A stretch of DNA of 5,357 nt, from contig VBLM01000085.1 in assembly GCA_005879095.1 (NCBI GenBank), positions 519 through 5,875 on the forward strand. Direction: 5' to 3'. Position numbers and translations under genes: made by a program. The DNA comes from Deltaproteobacteria bacterium. Lineage in GTDB: Bacteria; Myxococcota; Myxococcia; Myxococcales; 40CM-4-68-19. Positions 1 to 5,357 of the stretch are shown piece by piece. The notes below the pieces were generated by a model that had not been told where the DNA came from, searched no databases, and saw only the letters and a list, made by a program, of their open reading frames with translations. How positions within the stretch are numbered: the first letter of the stretch is position 1; every line of letters starts with the position of its first letter.

Positions 1-1679
1 CCGGCGATCTCCTCCAGCGGCATTCCGCAGAACCGGTCCTTGCGGTGCTGTTCGGCGTCCACCGAGGCGCCGATGGCGGCGCCGAGAAGGCGGACGAACC
101 AGGGCAGGTTCTCGGCCGTGAGCCGCGAGACGAGCTTGCGCTGCAGGGGGCCCCAGGCGAGCGTCACCGTAATTGCTGCCAGCACGGCGTCTGCATTCGG
201 ACGGCCTTCGAGACTCTCCAGCCAGCGAACGAACACCGACTGTGCGCCGCGCGCTCTCAGGCCCGCCAGCATCAGCTCGGCCCTGGCGTCCGGCCGATCG
301 GCGGTTAGCAGCGCCCGCATCGGGGCGTCGGCCTTCACCGAAGTCAGATCGAAACTCGCATCCGTCGCGCTCTTCAAACCGGCCTGCGAGAAGGCTTCGA
401 TGAGAGCGCCTGCGGCTCGCCGGGCCCGCTCCACCCGGCGCGGCCCGAGGATGCTCAGGGCCGCCGCAATCACGGTGTTGGGAGAATTGCCCGCCTCGCG
501 CGCCGCCTGCGCCGCGGCCAGCGCGGGGTCGCCGTGGAGATCGATTGCCGCACCGAGCGCGACGTTGACCAGCGCCCGGTCGTTTTCCCCGCCCAGCTCG
601 TGCGGCAGCCGCAACCCGGCGTTGGACGCGAACCAGGGCTTGAGGGCGAGGCTGCCTTCCGGAGCGAAGTCCGGCCGCGCCCCGTTCTCGCGCATGACCG
701 CATCGAGCGCCTGCGGAATGTGGGCGATGTTGGTGACCAGCGCGCCGCGCGCCGAGAAAACGGGCCGCTCCGGCGTGAAGACCGCGTCGACGCCGAGCCT
801 GGACATGAACCAGCGCTCCTTCGCCACCGCGTCGTCGTCGCCGCCGGCGAGCGCGCCGGCATGGCCCACCGCGCGCGTCAGCTTCGACTTCCAGCGCCCC
901 ACCACGCAGGCGACGACGGGCTTGGTGAACTCCGCGTCCAGCTCGTACAACCCGCCCGGCTCGCAATAGAGCACGGCTGCCTTGCTCCGCGCGTCGTTGG
1001 CCAGCGCGAAGGCGAATTCCGGCGCGGCGTAGTGGATGTAGACGTCCTTGCCGCTGGAGATGAGCGTGGTCGTTCCCCATCCCGCGCTGAGCAGGTAGTT
1101 GGCGATGGTGGTGGTGAAGCCGCCCGAGTTGGAGAAGATGGCGATCGATCCCTTCCTGAGGATCTCGTCCGGATTGTCGCCTCCCAGCGCGCCGCCGATG
1201 CGGACCCGGTTCCAGGCGTCGGCCACGCCCAGGCTGTTGGCGCCGAAGATGTCCACGCCCCTCTGCTGCCCCAAGGCGCGGATCTCGCGCGAGTCGTGCA
1301 CCGAGAGCTTTTCGGTGACGATGAAGATCTTCCTCAGCTCCGGATTGACGCGGATCAGCTCGGCCACGCCGTCGCGCGCGGCGGCGGGCGGCAGGTAAAC
1401 CACGCCGCAGTTGAAGCGGTGCCCGGCCTCCAGCCCCTCGCGGACGCTGTTGTAGACGGGAATTTCGCCGACCGGCGTCGGCAAGGATTGACCGCGGCGG
1501 CCCGGCGAGGTGCCGAAGACCACGTTCCCGCCGGACCAGGCGTGGCCGACCGGCGTCACCAGTTTCGACTCGGCGCCGAGGATGTTGAGCACGCAGACGC
1601 GGTCGTCGCGGCTGGCGATCTGCGCCAGCGAGCTGACGCCGACGAAGTACTTGAATTCGCCTACGCCTCTCTTGTGCAT
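1..1679 (-). CDS. ATP-citrate lyase-like CoA-binding/phosphohistidine subunit (3' end beyond the window)
   Basis: Seen: ATG at 1679-1677, then 559 sense codons to the left edge with no stop. Residues about 25-170 resemble a CoA-binding Rossmann domain. Residues 180-300 resemble the succinyl-CoA synthetase alpha/ACL ligase domain, with SNSGGF (183-188), the family glutamate in CEPGG (E240) and the phosphohistidine loop VGHAGALAGG, where H273 is the expected phosphorylated residue. Residues about 365-559 follow the layout of the citryl-CoA lyase (citrate-synthase-fold) domain of ACL and end in MPLEEIAG, like the ACL C-terminus, so little is probably missing. Known family role: the phosphohistidine swings between the ATP-grasp subunit and the acyl/CoA site to form an acyl-CoA. 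Inferred: it pairs with the overlapping upstream ATP-grasp gene. The lyase-domain motifs GDRFGGA, GxGHR, VDG and GH are not recognisable, so it may only ligate CoA. The substrate is unknown; citrate or another carboxylate is possible. Confidence 0.85.
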   Translation of the reverse strand, partial: MHKRGVGEFKYFVGVSSLAQIASRDDRVCVLNILGAESKLVTPVGHAWSGGNVVFGTSPGRRGQSLPTPVGEIPVYNSVREGLEAGHRFNCGVVYLPPAAARDGVAELIRVNPELRKIFIVTEKLSVHDSREIRALGQQRGVDIFGANSLGVADAWNRVRIGGALGGDNPDEILRKGSIAIFSNSGGFTTTIANYLLSAGWGTTTLISSGKDVYIHYAAPEFAFALANDARSKAAVLYCEPGGLYELDAEFTKPVVACVVGRWKSKLTRAVGHAGALAGGDDDAVAKERWFMSRLGVDAVFTPERPVFSARGALVTNIAHIPQALDAVMRENGARPDFAPEGSLALKPWFASNAGLRLPHELGGENDRALVNVALGAAIDLHGDPALAAAQAAREAGNSPNTVIAAALSILGPRRVERARRAAGALIEAFSQAGLKSATDASFDLTSVKADAPMRALLTADRPDARAELMLAGLRARGAQSVFVRWLESLEGRPNADAVLAAITVTLAWGPLQRKLVSRLTAENLPWFVRLLGAAIGASVDAEQHRKDRFCGMPLEEIA

Positions 1680-2787
1680 CCCAGTCCCGCTTCCAGCTGC
1701 TTGCGCCCGCCGCCCTTCATCCAGGCATCGGCCGCCCTGGCGTAGCCGATGACCTCGCTCATGTCGGAATCGAAGCCGAAGAACCGATAGGGCAGCCGCA
1801 GCGCTTCCAGCGTGTCGCGCAGCGCGCCCATGCCGGGCACCAGATTCGGTCCGCCGCGGCCGATGACGACGAAGAGCGGGGTCGGGCCGCGCTCGCTGAA
1901 TTGCGCGCGGAGCGCGTCGTCCGCGCCACCTCGCGCATCTTCTCGTAGGGCGGATTCCCGCCGAAGTCGGAGGAGATGATCGCGTCGTCGCCGAGCATCC
2001 CGGTCACGAGTGAATTCGCGCCGCCGCCGAACGTCGGCGCAAGGATGGTGCCTGCCGGATTGATGACGTAGACGTCGCTCTGTCCCTGATGCGTGCGGAG
2101 CTGGTTGATCTCCTGCTCGAAATCGGAGTGGTCGGCGGCGAAGAGATGGCCGGGCAGGTCGAGGCGCTGCCAGCGCGGGTCGTCGCGGTCGAAGCCGCAC
2201 TTGAAATCGCAGGCGACGGGCGTCAGGCGGCCATGCGGATCGGGCCGCATGCGGATGGGGTTCAGCTCCAGCGTGGTCATTCCGAAGTTGTGAAAGAGCT
2301 CCCACAGTTTCGGCAGCTGCTGCACCAGCGGCGAGATGACGCTCTTCGGCGCGTCGAGGTCGGACAAGGCGTTGGCCACCACGAACGCCTTGAGCCCGGT
2401 GAGCGGATCGAACGGGATGCTCGCGATCAGCTTCCGGTCCAGCTCCTCGATGTCGACGCCGCCGTGGCAGCTCAGAGTCAGGGTCGGGGCGCGAAAGCGC
2501 GTGCTGTCGGTGATGGAGAAGTAGACCTCGCACTCGGCCGGCACCGCGCCTTCGAAGGTGACGCCGTTGGCCTTGGCGGTGAGGAGATCGGAGGCGCGGC
2601 CGAGCAGGCCGGCCTTGCCCTTCTTGCCCACGCCGCCCTTGAAGACCGGCTTGACGAAGATCGTTCCGTGGCGGCCGATCAGCGCCTTGATCTCGTCCTC
2701 GCTCGCAGACGGGCCGAGGACCTCCGCCGCGGGATGGCCCGCGAACTTGAGCAGCCTCGCGCCGTGCAGCATGCCGGTGATCTGCAT
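1661..2787 (-). pseudogene. ATP-citrate lyase-like ATP-grasp/citrate-binding subunit, frameshifted
   Basis: Seen: ATG at 2787-2785. The first 288 residues read in one frame to about 1924; the homologous C-terminus (87 residues, stop TAG at 1663-1661) lies in another frame, as if 3n+1 bases were missing. Without a shift, the first frame runs on as low-quality Arg/Ser-rich sequence to 1759. The ATP-grasp part shows VKP (45-47), a Gly/Lys-rich loop at 50-60, HGGVD (108-112), ELNP (E174, N176) and D194 in ACDFK; N176 and D194 are the expected Mg ligands. YVINPAGTI (240-248) and FGGGANS (253-259) match the start of the ACL citrate-binding domain. After the shift come GRGGPN, FGFDSDM and EVIGYA, matching the end of that domain. 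The family's glycine-rich segment with the NFT citrate contacts is not found between them. Known role: binds ATP and the acid and phosphorylates the partner's histidine. The reconstructed product is about 375 residues against roughly 400 in bacterial AclB. The defect could be a real mutation or a sequencing/assembly error. A second ATG (residue 6) is an alternative start; neither has a strong Shine-Dalgarno. Confidence 0.85.
1685..1694 (-). promoter_or_regulatory. Ribosome binding site for the CoA-binding subunit
   Basis: On the minus strand GGAAG (1694-1690) and GGGA (1688-1685) lie about 10 and 5 nt before ATG 1679. They sit inside the last codons of the upstream ATP-grasp gene, which supports the ATG at 1679 as the start and fits translational coupling across the 19-nt overlap. 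Confidence 0.5.
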
Positions 2788-2810
2788 TGCCCGGCAGCCT
2801 GGCCGTCGGA

Positions 2811-2839
2811 CTTAAAGGTAACCTGAAGGGATTCTGAAA
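2811..2839 (-). promoter_or_regulatory. Weak candidate promoter for the ACL-like operon
   Basis: On the minus strand TTTCAG (2839-2834) and TTTAAG (2816-2811) are separated by 17 nt and precede ATG 2787 by about 23 nt. Both are poor matches to sigma-70 consensus, and the inverted repeat at 2822-2850 overlaps them. The placement is plausible because the gap is only 63 nt and is less GC-rich than its surroundings. This is a suggestion, not a firm call. Confidence 0.2.
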
Positions 2840-2850
2840 TGCCGTTCAGG
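2822..2850. repeat. Short inverted repeat between the repeat-protein gene and the ACL-like operon
   Basis: CCTGAA (2822-2827) and TTCAGG (2845-2850) form a perfect 6-bp inverted repeat with a 17-nt spacer. It starts directly after the stop codon of the small exported-protein gene (2853-2851) and lies 35-63 nt before the ACL-like operon start. There is no T-run, so it is a poor intrinsic terminator. A dimeric-regulator operator is possible, but six base pairs may be chance. Confidence 0.25.
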
Positions 2851-3252
2851 CTAACAGTTGCGGGCGTCGATTGCCCCCGCGACGCCGGAGTGCGTCGAGG
2901 CCAGGTCCTGTGCGGCGTCCGGGTTCTGGGATGCCCAGTCGAAGAGCGCGTAGACGGCCGGATCGCGCCACGGCCGGTAGCCGTCGAATTCGGGAGGCGT
3001 CTGGAGCAGGAAGGGCGGCGGCGTCGTCGACCCCGGGTGGGCGGCTGCCCAGTCGAGCAGCTCCGCGGCCTGCGTCGGGTGATCGTGCATCCAGCGGCGC
3101 ATGCGCGAGGTCTCCGAGGTATCCCAGGCAAACGAGCAGAGCTGCTTGGCGGCGACCGGATGCTGGGACCGCCAGTTGGCGAGCTCCGTATCGGGAACGG
3201 CCGCGCCGTGCGCGCAGGCGCAAAGACAGACCGCGACGAGCAGGATCCTCAT
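2851..3252 (-). CDS. Small exported protein with W-x3-H/N-P repeats, function unknown
   Basis: I do not recognise this 133-residue protein. Seen: ATG at 3252, stop TAG at 2853-2851. The N-terminus (Met-Arg, then a hydrophobic run to about residue 14) looks like a short signal peptide. LCAC (10-13) could be a lipobox, making C13 a lipidation site; cleavage after the AHGAA region is the alternative. The mature part repeats a motif with W at 0, H or N at +4, P at +5, A at +8 and L at +11: W27/H31/P32, W54/H58/P59, W68/H72/P73 and W106/N110/P111. A Pro-rich linker (about 74-98) separates the third and fourth copies. The spacing suggests short helices opening on Trp and breaking at Pro. There are five cysteines, one at the very C-terminus. 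No Shine-Dalgarno is obvious. The reading is supported by the signal-like N-terminus and the ordered repeats, which a random antisense frame would not give. It is divergent from the alcohol dehydrogenase gene. Confidence 0.65.
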   Translation of the reverse strand: MRILLVAVCLCACAHGAAVPDTELANWRSQHPVAAKQLCSFAWDTSETSRMRRWMHDHPTQAAELLDWAAAHPGSTTPPPFLLQTPPEFDGYRPWRDPAVYALFDWASQNPDAAQDLASTHSGVAGAIDARNC

Positions 3253-3298
3253 GCGATCGAGTTTAAGTACGCCGTCTCAGCTGGTAAATGGCTTGGTC
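3253..3298. promoter_or_regulatory. Divergent intergenic region
   Basis: This 46-nt gap separates the divergent starts of the repeat-protein gene and the alcohol dehydrogenase gene, so promoters for both probably lie here or inside the coding ends. It contains the palindrome CGATCG (3254-3259) and an AT-richer patch (about 3261-3268), but I cannot assign a convincing -35/-10 pair on either strand. Confidence 0.3.
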
Positions 3299-4252
3299 GT
3301 GCGGGCGATGGTCCTCAAGGCGCAGCGGGCGCCGCTCGAGCTGGTCGAGGTTGCCGATCCGAAACCGGGATCGGGACAAATCCTGGTCCGCGTTCGGGCG
3401 TGCGGAGTCTGTCGGACCGACCTGCACGTCGCCGACGGCGAGCTGCGCGAGCCGAAGCTGCCGCTCATCCTCGGCCACGAGATCGTCGGCCTCACCGAGG
3501 ACGGTCGCCGCGTCGGCATTCCCTGGCTCGGTTGGACCTGCGGCGAGTGCGCCTATTGCCGGGCCGGGCGCGAAAACCTTTGTGATCGCGCGCGTTTTAC
3601 CGGCTATCACCTGGACGGTGGTTATGCCGAAATGGCCGTTGCCGACGAGCGGTACTGCTTTCCTCTCCCTGATCGCTATTCGGACGTCGAGGCCGCTCCG
3701 CTCCTTTGCGCGGGACTGATCGGCCATCGCTGCCTGCGGATGACTGGCGATGCGCGACGGCTCGGCATCTATGGATTCGGAGCGGCGGCGCACCTCGTTG
3801 CCCAGGTCGCGAAGCACGAGGGCCGGGCGGTCTACGCGTTCACCTCGCCGGGCGATGTCGAGGCGCAGCGGTTCGCGCTCGAGCTCGGCGCGGTCTGGGC
3901 CGGGTCGTCGCTACAAAAACCGCCGGACGAGCTCGACGCGGCGATCATTTTCGCCCCGGTAGGCGCGCTGGTGCCGCTCGCGCTCAAAGCACTGGCAAAA
4001 GGCGGTACGGTGGTCTGCGGCGGGATCCACATGAGCGACGTGCCCTCGTTTGCCTACGACCTCTTGTGGGGCGAGCGGGTGGTACGATCGGTCGCGAACC
4101 TGACGCGGCGAGACGCGGAGGAGTTCCTCGCGCTGGCCGCCCGTATACCCCTCCGGACGCGGGTCACGCCGCATCCGCTCGCGCAGGCCAACCAGGTGCT
4201 GGCCGAGTTGCGCGCCGGCCGCATCGTCGGCGCGGCCGCCCTACAGCCATAG
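3299..4252 (+). CDS. Zinc-dependent medium-chain alcohol dehydrogenase
   Basis: Oxidises an alcohol or reduces an aldehyde with NAD(P), probably in the cytosol; the substrate cannot be read from sequence. Seen (317 residues from GTG 3299): GroES-like N-terminal domain with catalytic zinc ligands C38 (CGVCRTD), H60 (GHE) and C137 (LLCAG). A structural zinc lobe has C81, C84, C87 and C95. The nucleotide-binding motif GIYGFGAAAH covers 156-165. The combination PWLGWTCG, RENLC, FTGY, DGGYAE and LLCAGLIG is typical of the propanol-preferring/AdhP-like zinc alcohol dehydrogenases. I chose GTG 3299 because it gives the usual MRAMVLKA-type beginning; ATG 3308 is an alternative. The frame stays open upstream to 3101, but that part is antisense to the repeat-protein gene and unlike the family. 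No strong Shine-Dalgarno is seen. The stretch after GHEIVG (61-72) is shorter than in many relatives. The stop overlaps the 3' end of the convergent PLD gene. No acidic residue follows the second beta strand (VYAFTS), so NADP use is possible. Confidence 0.93.
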   Translation: MRAMVLKAQRAPLELVEVADPKPGSGQILVRVRACGVCRTDLHVADGELREPKLPLILGHEIVGLTEDGRRVGIPWLGWTCGECAYCRAGRENLCDRARFTGYHLDGGYAEMAVADERYCFPLPDRYSDVEAAPLLCAGLIGHRCLRMTGDARRLGIYGFGAAAHLVAQVAKHEGRAVYAFTSPGDVEAQRFALELGAVWAGSSLQKPPDELDAAIIFAPVGALVPLALKALAKGGTVVCGGIHMSDVPSFAYDLLWGERVVRSVANLTRRDAEEFLALAARIPLRTRVTPHPLAQANQVLAELRAGRIVGAAALQP

Positions 4253-5347
4253 GCGGAAAAAATAGAGAAATCTTTCGCGGATCTTCCGCAGCAGCCCGCG
4301 GCGGCGCCAGCGGGCCGGGTCGACCGGCTCGCTCATCTCCAGATCGAGCAGGAACTTCTCCTCCAGCCGCGCGGCCACGCCGGTGTCGAGCACCGCCAGC
4401 GTCACTTCCCAGTTGTAGAGCAGGCTGCGCGAGTCGAGGTTGTACGAGCCCACCGTGGACCACGCGCCGTCGATGCACACCGTCTTGGAGTGGAGCATCC
4501 CGGGCAGCCACTCGTAGAGTCGCACGCCGGCTTTGAGGAGCGTGGTCCAGGTGTAGCGGCTGGCGTCGCCGAGAAAAGGGACGTCGGAATCGCGCGGCGT
4601 GATCACCCGAACGTCCACTCCGCGGCGGGCGGCCCGGCGCAGGTACGCGCGCAGCGTGCGGTTGGGGAGGAAGTACGCCGACTCGATCCAGATCCGTTCG
4701 CGCGCGGCGCCGATGGCGTGCGTAAGCGGGCGCTGGATGTTCCGGCGCGCGAGGAAACGGCCGACCGCGAGCGGCTGCACGCGCGTAGTCGAGCCGTGGA
4801 CGGGCGGAGGATCGGCGATGATCGCGCGGCCCTCGTGCAGCCTCTCGAACGTCCAGGGCGTCGAGTACCGCCAGCTCATGTCGAAGTGCCGCTGCAGCTC
4901 GCGCACGACGGGGCCCTCGATCTGCACCTGCACGTCGTTCCAGCCGCGGCCGCCCCAGTCGGTGGGCGCATAGTCGTCGCCGATGTTCATGCCGCCGGCG
5001 AACGCGACGCGGCCGTCGACGACGGCGAGCCGGACGCCGGCCGCCCGCATCCGCTCCACGTCGGGGCCGGTGACGAAACCGAACGACCCGGCGCCGTCGG
5101 CGACGCAGCGGACGTGAACGCCCTCCTGCGCTTTGATGCAGACCGCGTCGACGAAGCGGCGGCCATTGGCGTCGGCGGCCCAGATGTACGTCTCGAGCAG
5201 GATCTCGCTGCGCGCCGAGGCGATGGCATCGAGCATCGCCGGGTATGCCTGTGCGCCGCCGAAGAGCAGGCCCACCCGATGACCGGGGATCATCCGGTCC
5301 GGGGTGAGGGCGAGCGCTTCGTGGTGGGCTGCGAGTGCCGTCTGCAC
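4241..5347 (-). CDS. Cardiolipin synthase-like phospholipase D family protein with incomplete first HKD motif
   Basis: Family role: membrane-associated PLD-type enzymes that form cardiolipin by phosphatidyl transfer, using two HxKx4D motifs. Seen: 368 residues from GTG 5347, stop TAG at 4243-4241. The N-terminal part GHRVGLLFGGAQAYPAML (22-39) and LETYIWAADANGRRF (51-65) match the first PLD domain. The first motif keeps only D111 and the following GRVAFAGGMNIGDDY; the expected His and Lys positions hold G104 and R106. The second motif is complete: H286, K288, D293, followed by GSYNLDSRS (300-308). The C-terminus is basic and aromatic (RERFLYFFRLWL), as in ClsB-type enzymes, suiting membrane contact. 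The frame is open past GTG 5347 to the right edge, so the true start may lie outside the window; ATG at residue 19 is a shorter option. With one broken motif, catalytic activity is doubtful unless it pairs with another copy. It converges on the alcohol dehydrogenase with a 12-nt overlap and shows no functional link to it. Confidence 0.9.
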   Translation of the reverse strand: MQTALAAHHEALALTPDRMIPGHRVGLLFGGAQAYPAMLDAIASARSEILLETYIWAADANGRRFVDAVCIKAQEGVHVRCVADGAGSFGFVTGPDVERMRAAGVRLAVVDGRVAFAGGMNIGDDYAPTDWGGRGWNDVQVQIEGPVVRELQRHFDMSWRYSTPWTFERLHEGRAIIADPPPVHGSTTRVQPLAVGRFLARRNIQRPLTHAIGAARERIWIESAYFLPNRTLRAYLRRAARRGVDVRVITPRDSDVPFLGDASRYTWTTLLKAGVRLYEWLPGMLHSKTVCIDGAWSTVGSYNLDSRSLLYNWEVTLAVLDTGVAARLEEKFLLDLEMSEPVDPARWRRRGLLRKIRERFLYFFRLWL

Positions 5348-5357
5348 GCGCGCAACA

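Noticed and set aside
40..969. 309-codon plus-strand open frame
   Set aside because: Antisense to the same subunit; Ser/Arg/Ala-rich with no family signature.
534..1745. 403-codon plus-strand open frame
   Set aside because: It is antisense to the well-supported CoA-binding subunit. Its composition (Arg, Ala, Gly, Asp, Val) is typical of a shadow frame in GC-rich DNA, with no recognisable motif.
1900..1960. Programmed ribosomal frameshifting in the ATP-grasp gene
   Set aside because: No slippery heptamer or evident stimulatory structure is visible, and a missing family segment fits mutation or sequence error better.
2089..2826. 245-codon plus-strand open frame
   Set aside because: Antisense to the ATP-grasp gene, which carries clear family motifs; low-complexity shadow translation.
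3101..3298. Upstream extension of the alcohol dehydrogenase reading frame
   Set aside because: It adds 66 residues unlike the family, lies antisense to the repeat-protein gene, and the canonical N-terminus begins at 3299.
2839..3585. 248-codon plus-strand open frame spanning the small gene and the alcohol dehydrogenase start
   Set aside because: It crosses two better-supported genes in other frames and becomes Arg-rich without motifs.
3263..3817. 184-codon minus-strand open frame
   Set aside because: Antisense to the zinc-ligand region of the alcohol dehydrogenase; no support of its own.

Overview
This is a compact, very GC-rich bacterial window with strong G/C preference at third codon positions, short intergenic gaps and overlapping gene ends. 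A high-GC soil or environmental proteobacterium-like or myxobacterium-like organism fits. That placement is inference from composition and gene types; there is no rRNA or other marker to test it.

Layout: positions 1-2787 hold a two-gene minus-strand operon related to heteromeric ATP-citrate lyase (ACL) and succinyl-CoA synthetase. The upstream gene (2787 down to 1661) encodes the ATP-grasp plus citrate-binding-type subunit and is interrupted by a frameshift near 1921-1930. It also appears to lack about 25-30 residues of the family's glycine-rich core in that area. The downstream gene (start 1679, running off the left edge) encodes the CoA-binding/phosphohistidine subunit with an ACL-style C-terminal citrate-synthase-fold region. 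The catalytic His and Asp positions of that region are not recognisable. The two genes overlap by 19 nt and are probably translationally coupled.

Positions 2851-3252 (minus) hold a small exported protein built from W-x3-H/N-P repeats, which I do not recognise. It is divergent from a zinc-dependent medium-chain alcohol dehydrogenase (3299-4252, plus) that has all its zinc ligands. The alcohol dehydrogenase converges with, and overlaps by 12 nt, a minus-strand cardiolipin synthase-like phospholipase D (PLD) protein (4241-5347). Its second HKD motif is intact, but its first has lost the His and Lys.

No RNA gene, mobile element, CRISPR array or tandem DNA repeat is visible, and no stretch over about 65 bases lacks a gene. 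The ACL-like pair should form one acid:CoA ligase complex. The other three genes show no clear pathway link to it. The most notable features are losses of expected catalytic or substrate-binding segments in the ACL-like pair and the PLD protein, and the unusual repeat protein.
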